Positions 1-7,474 are shown, counted from the first letter of the stretch. The stretch: 64,000 bases of DNA from Pseudonocardiaceae bacterium (GCA_009379845.1 WHSZ01000024.1:1-64000), one strand, 5' to 3'. Translations and numbers: made by a program. Notes: generated from the letters alone by a model not told the origin.

Positions 1-100
1 ACGGCCGACCTTGCTTACCGGTACGAACTGGCAGCAAGTCCTCGATCAACACCCACTGATCATCGGAAAGCAACTGAAAACGCGACACACCCGGCAGCAT
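1..100 (-). CDS. IS5-family transposase, N-terminal fragment (partial at window edge)
   Basis: Read on the minus strand from an ATG at 100, the product begins MLPGVSRFQLLSDDQW and continues to VRTGKQGRP before leaving the window. The phrase SRFQLLSDDQW...LLPVRTGKQGRP is the typical N-terminus of IS5-family (IS427-like) DDE transposases, where the segment precedes the catalytic core. Only about 33 residues are visible, so activity cannot be judged. It is divergent from the accessory operon at 151-2509 and may have inserted next to or into the first gene of that operon. Confidence 0.65.
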   Translation of the reverse strand, partial: MLPGVSRFQLLSDDQWVLIEDLLPVRTGKQGRP

Positions 101-139
101 CCCAGCCACCGACCGAAACCTTTGTCAGACACGCCCTAG
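1..139 (-). mobile_element. End of an IS5-family insertion sequence (continues off the left edge)
   Basis: The first 100 nt encode, on the minus strand, the N-terminus of an IS5-type transposase. Upstream of its start the sequence reads GGGCGTGTCTGACAAA (minus strand, about 136 to 121), which looks like an element terminus. It abuts a CTAG at 136-139, a plausible target-site or boundary tetranucleotide. Only one end is inside the window, so the exact tip, the terminal repeat length and any target duplication cannot be confirmed. Confidence 0.6.
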
Positions 140-150
140 CCCACACGGAT

Positions 151-609
151 GTGAACCTGGCGGCTGACACTCTCTGTGCCGTTCGCTCAGACTTACGCAC
201 CGGTTGTGTGGTGGCATCCGAGATCGGACCTACCGAGATCATAGACGAGTGGTCGAACATAGGCACCGCCCACATCGCATTCGTCCGAGACGGACACGTC
301 GAACTCTCCAAGCAGGCGGGACACGACGAACCCGGTGTCGCTTGGCGGAACGCCGTCGGTCACCGCAGCCACCACTCAGCCAACGCAAGAGCCGTCGCCG
401 ATGCTGTGAACCCCACCGGCCATCCCGCGCGCGTCCGGCTGGTCGAGCACAACGCCGCGCTGATCGTGCTTATCGCCCACGACGGCCAGATCCCTGCTGC
501 TGATGCACTCACCCTCGTCCGCGATGCCCGGCGAAACGGACACGCTCAAAAACTGCTGGAGCAACTTCAACACCGAAGGGACAGGCCCCGCTCATGCACA
601 CTGAGCTGA
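151..609 (+). CDS. Hypothetical protein, possibly 5'-truncated by the adjacent IS element
   Basis: Reads from a GTG at 151 for 152 codons. I do not recognise the family. The protein is acidic-to-neutral with a His/Asp/Arg-rich middle and a C-terminal Leu-rich helix ending in basic residues. The frame stays open leftward through the IS terminus to base 1, so the native start may have been removed by the insertion and 151 may be a replacement start. The 3' end overlaps the next gene by 16 nt (594-609), as in a translationally coupled operon. GC content is lower than in the core genes, consistent with acquired DNA. Confidence 0.45.
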   Translation: MNLAADTLCAVRSDLRTGCVVASEIGPTEIIDEWSNIGTAHIAFVRDGHVELSKQAGHDEPGVAWRNAVGHRSHHSANARAVADAVNPTGHPARVRLVEHNAALIVLIAHDGQIPAADALTLVRDARRNGHAQKLLEQLQHRRDRPRSCTLS

Positions 610-1586
610 TATCAAACAGTGCCCCAGCAGCGATTCGTGACTGCCTCGGCCCATTAATGCGGCGTTTCTCCCATACCGACCAAGCCGACCGTGTGCTCCC
701 TTCGGAAGCACACGGAGACCTGCACATCATCACCGGCTTCGGCCCCACCAACGCCCCCACCGCGGGCACCCTGTCGGTCATGCTGGGGATCATCGAGCTG
801 CAACGCCGCTTGCAGACTGAGATGACCGTAATCATCTCCGAGCTCGGTGCCTGGAACTCCCGCAACGTTCCCTGGCAGCAGCTCGAAGCCGTGCGCGACC
901 AGATGTCGGCATTCCTTCGGCGTATTGGGCTCGATGAGTCGCGATGCACCCTGCGATCACATCTGGACTTTGGCAACCTCGCACGTGCTGGCAAGATCGC
1001 CCGTTTCCTGACCCGTCAAGACTTCCTGGACAACAGCGAAAGCCTGCTCGAACTCTACGACTCGCATGGCCTGCTTAGCAGCGAGATCGGAATCACCGTG
1101 GACTCGCTCTACACCGTGGCCGACGTGCTAGGACCGGCCGAAACCGGCACCAAGAATATCTTGATGGTCTCGGGCCTAGAAGAGGCGTATTTCACCGAAC
1201 TGGCCCGCTTGGTGCTCGACCGTCAACAAGCGGCCGACGAGCTCAGCCTCGGCTGGGAGGCCACGATCGGGGCGTTGTATTTCCGAGTCCTCGAAGGACT
1301 CGGGGGCTACCCGAAGATGTCGAAGAGCATTCCCGCCTCGTCCATCCACCTTGGCATGACGGCCGACGCACTGGCTGAGCAAGTCCTCTCCGACGACCCT
1401 GCCAGTCAGCGCCCCCTCCTGTCCGCGATTGAACTCGCTAGCGGATGGGACGAAACCGGACTTGAGATGGCCCGCTCTGCCTACCACGATCGCGGGTCCG
1501 AACCAAAGCGTTGGCATAAGGTCAAGCAGAGCTATCTGGACGACTTCGTCATGTTCGCCGAACAGTGGGACCACAGCGCGCCATGA
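594..1586 (+). CDS. Tryptophanyl-tRNA synthetase-like class I aminoacyl-tRNA synthetase paralogue
   Basis: 330 aa. A Rossmann-type class I catalytic domain is indicated by GFGPTNAPTAGT (residues 48-59), in the place of the GxGPSxxxHxGH signature of archaeal/eukaryotic-type TrpRS, and by an intact KMSKS loop at 241-245 followed by IPASSIHL. Both histidines of the HIGH-type motif are replaced (TAGT), which is atypical for a housekeeping synthetase. Length is close to a minimal TrpRS, with no extra anticodon-binding domain. It is coupled to both neighbours: 16-nt overlap upstream, ATGA overlap at 1583-1586 downstream. It may be a specialised amino-acid-activating paralogue or an inactive homologue; its real substrate cannot be read from the sequence. 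Confidence 0.7.
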   Translation: MHTELISNSAPAAIRDCLGPLMRRFSHTDQADRVLPSEAHGDLHIITGFGPTNAPTAGTLSVMLGIIELQRRLQTEMTVIISELGAWNSRNVPWQQLEAVRDQMSAFLRRIGLDESRCTLRSHLDFGNLARAGKIARFLTRQDFLDNSESLLELYDSHGLLSSEIGITVDSLYTVADVLGPAETGTKNILMVSGLEEAYFTELARLVLDRQQAADELSLGWEATIGALYFRVLEGLGGYPKMSKSIPASSIHLGMTADALAEQVLSDDPASQRPLLSAIELASGWDETGLEMARSAYHDRGSEPKRWHKVKQSYLDDFVMFAEQWDHSAP

Positions 1587-2509
1587 CCCGAAACACCCTC
1601 GTGATCGTTTTCGGTGCGGGAGGGCGGCTTGGGACACGGTTGCTGCTGCTGTTGGCGAAGGAGCCGGTCACGGTGCTGGCCGTGGCTCGCAAGGACAAGC
1701 CCAATGTCCGCCCGCCTGGGATGCACTGGATGCAGATCGATGTCACCAACCCCGCCGAATGGCCCCGCAGCCTCGGCGCACTCACCGGAATTGCTGGCGT
1801 TCACCGGCACACCGTCCTCGTGGACCTGCTTCTTAAGCGGGCAACCGTTACCACAATGCGCACCTCCATCGCTGCGGTAACGTCCTACATTCTGCAGTTG
1901 CACGAGAGACTCGCCGCCGTCGGCCAGTCCAGCTCACTTGTTTCCGCCAGCACCACGGCGACCCTCGCCCCGTGGCTCTACCAAACGCCGTATGGCCTGG
2001 CCAAACGCCAACAACTTGCCCGGTACGCCACCTCCGGCATATCAGGAACCGCGTTCTTGCTTCCCTCACTGGCGGAGACCGGCAACGATAGGCCCGAAAA
2101 TCTAGGGCTGAGCTGGAGCTACAGCGAAGCAGCCCGCAAACTCGCTGCGGCGATTACGGGACCAACCACCTCAGTCCACGGCAGGAATCCCTTCCGACTG
2201 GTAGTCCCCGATCCACCAACGCGGCAATCAGCCGTCGATAGCTATACGCAGCGAGCAAAGTCAGCGGCCAGACGATTGCTGCCCGCTCACATGTCGTTGC
2301 TGTTCGGCCGATGGGATTCACCCCAGCAACATCGCGAAGCCTCCCACCATCGCCTCGCAGTGACTCCACCGAGCCTTCGTGAGTACGTCGACCACCACAG
2401 AGTCCCACCGTTCTTACTACGACGACTCAAGCGGTCACTCGGTGGCCTTATTGAGGTCACCAATCCCGCACCTTCCACCGCTCGTGCGGCGAACGAGCGC
2501 TTATCGTGA
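1583..2509 (+). CDS. NAD(P)-binding Rossmann-fold protein, SDR-like
   Basis: 308 aa from the ATG in the ATGA overlap with the synthetase-like gene. The N-terminus VIVFGAGGRLGTRL carries the GxGGxxG dinucleotide-binding loop (residues 11-17). A Ser-rich segment VSAST (120-124) precedes YGLAK (137-141), matching the Ser...Tyr-xxx-Lys catalytic layout of extended short-chain dehydrogenases/epimerases. The C-terminal third is basic and not diagnostic. It is the last gene of the operon, followed by a stem-loop at 2643-2673. A role in modifying whatever the synthetase-like protein activates is an inference from coupling only. Confidence 0.6.
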   Translation: MTRNTLVIVFGAGGRLGTRLLLLLAKEPVTVLAVARKDKPNVRPPGMHWMQIDVTNPAEWPRSLGALTGIAGVHRHTVLVDLLLKRATVTTMRTSIAAVTSYILQLHERLAAVGQSSSLVSASTTATLAPWLYQTPYGLAKRQQLARYATSGISGTAFLLPSLAETGNDRPENLGLSWSYSEAARKLAAAITGPTTSVHGRNPFRLVVPDPPTRQSAVDSYTQRAKSAARRLLPAHMSLLFGRWDSPQQHREASHHRLAVTPPSLREYVDHHRVPPFLLRRLKRSLGGLIEVTNPAPSTARAANERLS

Positions 2510-2642
2510 TGGCGCTCATGCGCGGCCACTCTCCCAGCCTTTCCCTGACGGGAACGTTGACCACTTTCACCAGGAGTTCGTTCGTCTACAAGGAGCAGGA
2601 GGGCCCTGGGGTGAGGCCCTCTCAAAGCCCTCACGACGAAGA

Positions 2643-2673
2643 CGGCCCCTCGGGCATCACAACCGAGGGGCCG
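2643..2673. terminator. Bidirectional stem-loop terminator between convergent genes
   Basis: CGGCCCCTCGG (2643-2653) pairs with CCGAGGGGCCG (2663-2673) across a 9-nt loop, a perfect 11-bp GC-rich stem. It lies between the plus-strand operon ending at 2509 and the minus-strand DUF397 gene ending at 2689, so it can serve both. No clear U-tract follows, as is common in actinobacteria. Confidence 0.75.
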
Positions 2674-2688
2674 CCATAGTCGAAGTAC

Positions 2689-2886
2689 TCAGCTGTTGAT
2701 CTCGCCGTCCTTCACCGCGGCGAGGAACCCCGCCCACTCGGATCGGTCTAGGGCGAGATGGCCGGCGCCGCGGTTCTTGCTGTCGCGGACACCGACCGCA
2801 GGACCGAGGCGAACCTCGACGCAGTTGGAATCCTGGTTGCTGAAACTCGCCTTTCGCCAGGTGGCTGGCGCGTGCGGTACCGTCAT
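2689..2886 (-). CDS. DUF397 small protein
   Basis: 65 aa. The phrase WRKASFSNQDSNCVEV followed by VRDSKNRGAGHLALDRSEWAGFLAAVKDG is the standard DUF397 pattern (W-K-S-S-x-S-...-C-V-E-V; V-R-D-S-K; W-x-x-F). DUF397 proteins are short actinobacterial partners of XRE-DUF5753 regulators. That pairing is present here: its ATG overlaps the stop of the upstream regulator (ATGA, 2883-2886). In Streptomyces such pairs (for example BldB/AbaA-type and WhiJ-linked) affect development; the role here is unknown. Confidence 0.85.
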   Translation of the reverse strand: MTVPHAPATWRKASFSNQDSNCVEVRLGPAVGVRDSKNRGAGHLALDRSEWAGFLAAVKDGEINS

Positions 2887-3740
2887 GATGTCGTCTCCAG
2901 CTCCGTGATGACATCGGCGATGAGCTCCAGGGAGTCGTTGGGGCTCATCGCCACTTCCTTGCGAAGGCTATCCGCTGCGCTCCGGTATTCCGCGAGGTCG
3001 TCCTCGTCGTAGAGGAACGCGCTAGACCGGTGATGTTCCAGATGCACGATGGGCGGCGCACCTGGGAACTCGTAAAGCACGAACGGACCTGCGACGCCTG
3101 GATGCCAGTCCAGAGCGGTACGCACAACCTGCACCGTGATGTTGTCGGCTTGCGTCGCCGACTTGTGCAGGTGACGCAACTGATCGGCATGAATCCCGTT
3201 ACCACCTACACGTAGGTATAGCGCCGCCTCGCCGATCAGCGCGTGAAGGCGTACCGGGTTGCTCTTGGTCAGGATCTCCCGCCGTCCCGCGCGCAGCAAC
3301 ACCCGCGGCTCAACATCGTTGGCCGACGCGCCGTAGGCGCCGATGATCGCCCGCGAATAATCCCAGGTTTGCAGTAGACCAGGCACGACGAGCGGAGACC
3401 AGTCAGTGATGGTCTCCGCGGTGCGTTCGCACTCCAGCACACCGGCGAGACCGTTGGTCATTCCCGGAACGCCGACGGTCAGCCAGCTAGCCTCCGATGC
3501 GTCCCGCGCCAGATTGAGGATGCGTTCCCGCTCGTCGCCGGACACGCCGAGCGCGACGAGATAGCCGCCAACGTCCTCGATCCGTGGGGACCGTCGCCCG
3601 GTCTCCCAGTACGACACGGTTGAGTGCTGGATGCCCATCCGGCGGGCAACTTCACGAACTCCGACACCTGCACCTTCTCGAGCCTGCCGGAGCGCAGCCG
3701 CCAAAGCGCGAATGCGGGGGCTACCAGTGGTCGCAGCCAT
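2883..3740 (-). CDS. XRE-family transcriptional regulator with DUF5753 domain
   Basis: 285 aa from the ATG at 3740. An N-terminal helix-turn-helix (about residues 10-65; LRQAREGAGVGVREVARRMG then STVSYWETGRRSP) is followed by a DUF5753 ligand/partner domain with the recognisable ITDWSPLVVPGLLQTWDYSRAI and AGPFVLYEF segments. The start is supported by a TATGCT box 7 nt upstream (leaderless). Frames upstream remain open but would begin inside the promoter. It is coupled to DUF397 downstream, and three TGGTC-type palindromes lie in the divergent intergenic region, plausible operators for this protein. Confidence 0.88.
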   Translation of the reverse strand: MAATTGSPRIRALAAALRQAREGAGVGVREVARRMGIQHSTVSYWETGRRSPRIEDVGGYLVALGVSGDERERILNLARDASEASWLTVGVPGMTNGLAGVLECERTAETITDWSPLVVPGLLQTWDYSRAIIGAYGASANDVEPRVLLRAGRREILTKSNPVRLHALIGEAALYLRVGGNGIHADQLRHLHKSATQADNITVQVVRTALDWHPGVAGPFVLYEFPGAPPIVHLEHHRSSAFLYDEDDLAEYRSAADSLRKEVAMSPNDSLELIADVITELETTS

Positions 3741-3753
3741 GCACCACAGCATA
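3741..3753 (-). promoter_or_regulatory. Leaderless promoter -10 box for the XRE regulator
   Basis: On the minus strand TATGCT (3753-3748) is followed by 7 nt and then the ATG at 3740, placing the predicted transcription start at or next to the start codon. No Shine-Dalgarno sequence precedes this ATG. Confidence 0.55.
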
Positions 3754-3803
3754 GCGGACCGGAAACGTCGTCGACGTGTCACCCGATCGGAGCATTGCGA
3801 TAC

Positions 3804-3854
3804 TGGTCGCTGACCACCATGGTTGGTCTGCGACCACTTATTGGGTCGCGACCA
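3804..3854. promoter_or_regulatory. Triple palindromic operator array in the divergent XRE / small-protein promoter region
   Basis: Three 13-bp dyads occur in series: TGGTCGCTGACCA (3804-3816), TGGTCTGCGACCA (3824-3836) and the variant TGGGTCGCGACCA (3842-3854). The first two fit TGGTC-N3-GACCA exactly; the third contains the perfect GGTCGCGACC. Centres are 20 and 18 bp apart, about two helical turns, so bound dimers would sit on one DNA face. The array ends 24 bp before the start of the small-protein operon at 3879 and about 50 bp from the XRE promoter. The adjacent XRE regulator is the obvious candidate ligand (inference). Confidence 0.6.
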
Positions 3855-3878
3855 GCATACTGCCGACGGGGAGGCGAC

Positions 3879-4028
3879 ATGTCCGAGACCAGAGCATTCC
3901 GAACGTTCCTGCAGCGGCTGTGCGGATCAAAAGGCCGTCGAAAGAGACGCCGCCGCGTGGTCATGGACGAGCCACACGGCTGGCCACGCGTGACGCGCCT
4001 CAAGCTCCCCGTCCGGGGTAGGCAATGA
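3879..4028 (+). CDS. Small very basic hypothetical protein
   Basis: 49 codons from an ATG preceded by GGGGAGG. The middle is an arginine/lysine cluster (SKGRRKRRRRVV), giving a strongly cationic peptide that could bind nucleic acid. No family is recognised. Its stop overlaps the next ATG (ATGA, 4025-4028), so it is the first gene of a four-gene micro-operon directly downstream of the operator array. Confidence 0.5.
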   Translation: MSETRAFRTFLQRLCGSKGRRKRRRRVVMDEPHGWPRVTRLKLPVRGRQ

Positions 4029-4318
4029 ACTGGTGGGTGCAGGAAGACGGGACGGTCCACGACCTCGACGGCACCGCCCCATCCCAGACAAGGACGATGA
4101 TGACGACTAAAGACTTGTGCGCCGTGCTCGCGCTCGCCCGCCTCCTGGTGGACGACGAGTTAACTACGGAGCGAAACGTCGACGGCTACTACGACGTGTC
4201 CCGGGCGGGGCACATTGTTGGTTCGGTAGACGACGATGTGCTAGCCGAATTCATCAACAAGGCACCGTCGCTGCTCGTCACCACCCAAGTTGCGCTGGTT
4301 TCCGGCCAGGGCGAGTAG
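4025..4318 (+). CDS. Small acidic hypothetical protein
   Basis: 97 aa, acidic, with a short helical segment (TKDLCAVLALARLLVDDEL) and a C-terminal region containing DDDVLAEFIN. No membrane segment, signal peptide or known family is apparent. It overlaps the upstream basic peptide gene by 4 nt and is followed within 2 nt by the first zinc-ribbon gene. The tight spacing argues that the four small genes are translated as a unit, a layout seen in actinobacterial integrative or plasmid-derived regions. Confidence 0.6.
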   Translation: MNWWVQEDGTVHDLDGTAPSQTRTMMTTKDLCAVLALARLLVDDELTTERNVDGYYDVSRAGHIVGSVDDDVLAEFINKAPSLLVTTQVALVSGQGE

Positions 4319-4319
4319 C

Positions 4320-4433
4320 ATGTTCCCCTTCGACATGGAGGAGTGCCCCGACTGTCACGGGTCGGGGATGGACCGGAACCGGAACACCTGTGGGACGTGC
4401 GGTGGAGTCGGACAAGTACCCAAACGACGATGA
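4320..4433 (+). CDS. Micro-protein with paired CxxC zinc-ribbon motif
   Basis: 37 aa from an ATG at 4320: an acidic start, CPDCHGSG, a short basic spacer, then CGTCGGVGQVPKRR. The two CxxC(xG) knuckles resemble a single DnaJ-type zinc ribbon and imply one Zn(II) site. Too short for most gene callers. It ends inside the next coding region, which reads in another frame from 4402, so the two genes overlap by 32 nt. Confidence 0.55.
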   Translation: MFPFDMEECPDCHGSGMDRNRNTCGTCGGVGQVPKRR

Positions 4434-4713
4434 CTGCCCGCTGTGCCACGGCACGGGCACAATGTCGTGGCAGCAGCCCAACGCGGACGGTTCCGTGTTG
4501 CGCACGATCGAATGGGACTGCCCCAACGGTTGCGGCGACACGTGGAAACATCCCGCCGCCGAGCAGGATCGGGTAGTCGAACAACCTGATGATCGCCCCG
4601 AGCGGGTCAAAGGGCAGGCGGACGAAGCCAACAAGATCGGCGGCGACTTCATCGTTCGAGCCCTGGAAAACTGGGGGATCGACCACCCGGCGTTGAAGAA
4701 ACGGGACCGTTAG
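4402..4713 (+). CDS. Zinc-ribbon (CxxCxGxG) hypothetical protein
   Basis: 103 aa from GTG 4402, the first start in this frame that preserves the motif. CPLCHGTGT near residue 12 and CPNGCGDTW near residue 42 form a second probable zinc-binding pair, followed by a charged helical tail. The frame is open further left but there overlaps the upstream genes. The gene repeats the zinc-ribbon theme of its overlapping neighbour, so this may be a split or duplicated DnaJ-like cysteine-rich domain. Function unknown. Confidence 0.6.
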   Translation: MESDKYPNDDDCPLCHGTGTMSWQQPNADGSVLRTIEWDCPNGCGDTWKHPAAEQDRVVEQPDDRPERVKGQADEANKIGGDFIVRALENWGIDHPALKKRDR

Positions 4714-4768
4714 CCGCTGGCGTCGACCCGTGGGAAATCGCCCGCCTTCCCCCTGACGTGCTGGCAGG

Positions 4769-5236
4769 TCATCGGTGGTGGGCGGGTACCCCGCAGGACT
4801 GCCGGGCGCGGGTCAGCACCGCCTGCAGGCCGACGTCTTCGTAGTAGATCGCCACGTTGACGATGCGACCACCGCGCACCCTGGCGAAGACGCAGCCGTG
4901 CACATCGAGCGGCGGCAGGCTCGCGCGGTCCTCCGCCGGTGTGCCTCGCGTTCGCCAGCGCACCGCCGCTTGATCACCTTCGACGAGGGTGCGAAGGATT
5001 TCCCTGTGGCAGTCCGGATAGCAGCGCAGCAGCGTCCGGTCCATCACAGGGTCGACGTAGGCGATGTCGGTCACCGGGCACCCGTTGACCGTGGCCGTGA
5101 GGTCGGGTGACACCCAGGCTCGCGCCATGGCCCGATCCTGCCGGTTCACCGCGTCGTTGTACGCGCGAAAAGCCTCGGCCGCATTCACGGATCCGCGGTA
5201 CCTCACGGGCCGCGGCATCGCGATGCGAGTCGCCAC
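4769..5236 (-). CDS. NTF2-like / SnoaL-like domain protein
   Basis: About 155 aa. The pattern AFRAYNDAVNRQDRAMARAWVSPDLTATVNG, then AVRWRTRGT and VHGCVFARVRGGRIVNVAIYYED, is that of the NTF2-like cone fold used by SnoaL-type cyclases and limonene-epoxide-hydrolase relatives. GTG 5236 is chosen because GGGGAGGG lies 6 nt upstream; ATG 5242 would put that sequence against the start, and ATG 5218 is a third option. Substrate unknown. It is divergent from the hyuAB operon. Confidence 0.65.
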   Translation of the reverse strand: MATRIAMPRPVRYRGSVNAAEAFRAYNDAVNRQDRAMARAWVSPDLTATVNGCPVTDIAYVDPVMDRTLLRCYPDCHREILRTLVEGDQAAVRWRTRGTPAEDRASLPPLDVHGCVFARVRGGRIVNVAIYYEDVGLQAVLTRARQSCGVPAHHR

Positions 5237-5266
5237 AACCATCCCTCCCCTTGCTGGTGGTCACAC

Positions 5267-5288
5267 CGAGTGTCGATACGAACACTCG
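5267..5288. promoter_or_regulatory. Inverted repeat upstream of hyuA (candidate operator)
   Basis: CGAGTGT (5267-5273) and ACACTCG (5282-5288) form a dyad with an 8-nt spacer, in the 192-nt divergent region between the SnoaL-like gene and hyuA. Nothing else in this intergenic stretch (5237-5428) is gene-like. The hyuA ribosome binding site AAAGGA is at its right end. Confidence 0.35.
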
Positions 5289-5428
5289 TCAACATAGGGG
5301 TGCACGGAATTCGGAGGGTGGGCAGCTGGCACGACGGTGAGCACGCGCCATGTTCACCATGCACAGTGCCCGGCAATGACCGGTTCATACGGTTAGGCGA
5401 GCTAACTTCCCGCGAAAGGAGTTCGCTG

Positions 5429-7474
5429 ATGAGCCGGTTCCGGGTCTCCATGGACATCGGCGGCACGTTCACCGATGTGGTCGCCTACGACGAAACCTCC
5501 GGTCGCTTCCAAGCGGGGAAATCCGCCACCACACCGGACGATCTGACCGAGGGTGTCAACTCCGCCCTCGCCTCGCTGGTGGATTCCCCTCGGGACATCT
5601 CGTTCACCGTGCACGGCACGACCCAGGGGCTGAACGCCTTCCTGGAACGGCGCGGCGCAAAGGTGCTGCTGCTGGCATCGAAAGGCGCCGGCGACACGTA
5701 CCACATCGCCCGCGGTCCTCGGACCCGGCTGTACGACCTGCACTACCGCAAGCCGGAGCCACTCGTCCCGCTCCGGGACATCGTGGAAGTGGGCGGCCGG
5801 ATCGATCCGTCCGGCGCCGAGGTGGAACCGCTGGACGAAGCCGCGGTGCGCGCCGCGGCGGATCGCTACCGGAAGGAAGGCTTCGGCGCGATCGCGGTGG
5901 CGTTCCTGTTCAGCTACGCGGATCCCTCGCACGAGCGCCGGGTGCGGGAAATCCTCGTCGAGGAACTCGGTGCGGACATCACGATCTCGCTTTCCCACGA
6001 GGCAGCCAAGGAATGGCGGGAGTACGAGCGCACCTCGTCGTCGGTGATCGAGGCGTACACCGGCCCGGCGGTACGCAGCTACCTCAACCACCTCGAGGAC
6101 AGCCTCACCGAGCAGGGCCTGCGGGTGCCGCTGCACGTCATGCAGTCCTCCGGTGGGGTACTGACCGCCACCTCCGCCCGGCAACGCCCGCTGCAGACCC
6201 TGCTGTCCGGCCCGGTCGGCGGCACCATGGGCGGCGTCGCACTCGCCGCCGCGCTCGGCCGGCCCAACCTGATCTGCATCGACATGGGCGGCACCTCGTT
6301 CGACGTGTCCATGGTCATCGACGGGCAGCCGGACGTCTCCCCGGAGGCCACGCTGGAAGGCCTGCCGATGTTGATGAGCGTGGTCAACATCCACACGGTG
6401 GGCGCCGGCGGCGGCTCGGTCGCCTGGATGGAGGCCGGTGGCCTGCGGGTCGGCCCACGATCCGCGAGCGCGGTGCCCGGACCCGCCTGCTACCGGCGCG
6501 GCGGCACTGAGCCCACGGTCACCGACGCCAACCTGGTGCTCGGCCGGATCGACCCGGACTGGTTCGCGGGCGGACAGCTGCGGCTGTTCACCGAACCCGC
6601 CAGGGGCACCGTCGCCGAGCTGGGTGACCGGCTCGGCATGGGCACCGAGGCGATGGCCGAGGGGATCTGCGACGTGGCCAACGCCAAGATGGCGCAGGCC
6701 ATCCGCACCATCACGGTGTCCCGCGGCATCGAGCCCCGCGAGTTCGCCCTCGTCGCGTTCGGCGGAGCCGGGCCGATGCACGCCGCGTTCCTCGCCAGCG
6801 AACTCGGCATCGGCGAGGTCATCGTGCCCCGCTTCCCCGGCGCCTTCTCCGCGTGGGGGATGTTGCAGGCCGACATCCGCAAGGACTTCTCCGAGCCGTA
6901 CTACTTCCTGGACGCCGACCTTGACCGGGCCGACATGGCAAGCAAGATCGCCGGGATGGCGGAGACCGGGCTGCGATCACTGGACAGCGAAGGCGTGCCC
7001 CCCGAAGGGCGCCGCGTCGAGCATGCCGTCGACATCCGTTACGCGGCACAGGAATACACCCTCACGGTGCCGATCGTGGATGCCAGCGAACCGCACAGGG
7101 AGGACTTCGTCGAAACGATCGCCAAGCGGTTCGCGCAGCTGCACGAGACCCGCTACGGGCACGCCAACCTCGGCGCCCCGGTCGAGTTCGTCACGCTGCG
7201 CTGCACCGCGTTCGGCACCCTGGACCGTTCCGAGACCGAGCGCATCGCGGCGGCGAGCGGCCAGGACTTCGAGCACCAGACCCGCGAGGTGATCTTCGGC
7301 GGCGAGCGCTACCAAGCCCCGCTGGTACGCCGGGACGTGCTGGCGAAGGGGCATTCCTTCGACGGGCCGGCGATCGTGGTCGAGGACACCGCGACCACCG
7401 TCGTGCCACCGGACTACGCGGTATCGGTCGACACCATCGGTTCGTTGATGATTCGGAGCAAGGAGATCCAATGA
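5429..7474 (+). CDS. hyuA: Hydantoinase/oxoprolinase family, subunit A (N-methylhydantoinase A-like)
   Basis: 681 aa from ATG 5429, with AAAGGA about 10 nt upstream; the longer open frame from 5270 lacks a good site. The N-terminus SMDIGGTFTDVVAYD is the ATP-binding phosphate loop of the HyuA/ASKHA-like fold. TVHGTTQGLNAFLERRG, SLSHEAAKEWREYERTSS, LSGPVGGTMGG and DMGGTSFDVSMV are all present, as is the C-terminal HyuA domain. Members hydrolyse ATP to open cyclic amides (hydantoins, 5-oxoproline) or carboxylate ketones together with HyuB. The ATGA overlap with hyuB (7471-7474) fits a two-subunit enzyme. The exact substrate cannot be assigned. Confidence 0.92.
   Translation: MSRFRVSMDIGGTFTDVVAYDETSGRFQAGKSATTPDDLTEGVNSALASLVDSPRDISFTVHGTTQGLNAFLERRGAKVLLLASKGAGDTYHIARGPRTRLYDLHYRKPEPLVPLRDIVEVGGRIDPSGAEVEPLDEAAVRAAADRYRKEGFGAIAVAFLFSYADPSHERRVREILVEELGADITISLSHEAAKEWREYERTSSSVIEAYTGPAVRSYLNHLEDSLTEQGLRVPLHVMQSSGGVLTATSARQRPLQTLLSGPVGGTMGGVALAAALGRPNLICIDMGGTSFDVSMVIDGQPDVSPEATLEGLPMLMSVVNIHTVGAGGGSVAWMEAGGLRVGPRSASAVPGPACYRRGGTEPTVTDANLVLGRIDPDWFAGGQLRLFTEPARGTVAELGDRLGMGTEAMAEGICDVANAKMAQAIRTITVSRGIEPREFALVAFGGAGPMHAAFLASELGIGEVIVPRFPGAFSAWGMLQADIRKDFSEPYYFLDADLDRADMASKIAGMAETGLRSLDSEGVPPEGRRVEHAVDIRYAAQEYTLTVPIVDASEPHREDFVETIAKRFAQLHETRYGHANLGAPVEFVTLRCTAFGTLDRSETERIAAASGQDFEHQTREVIFGGERYQAPLVRRDVLAKGHSFDGPAIVVEDTATTVVPPDYAVSVDTIGSLMIRSKEIQ

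Noticed and set aside
5402-6781. A 459-codon minus-strand frame opposite hyuA
   Set aside because: Mirror of the HyuA coding bias, no start signal, no recognisable family.
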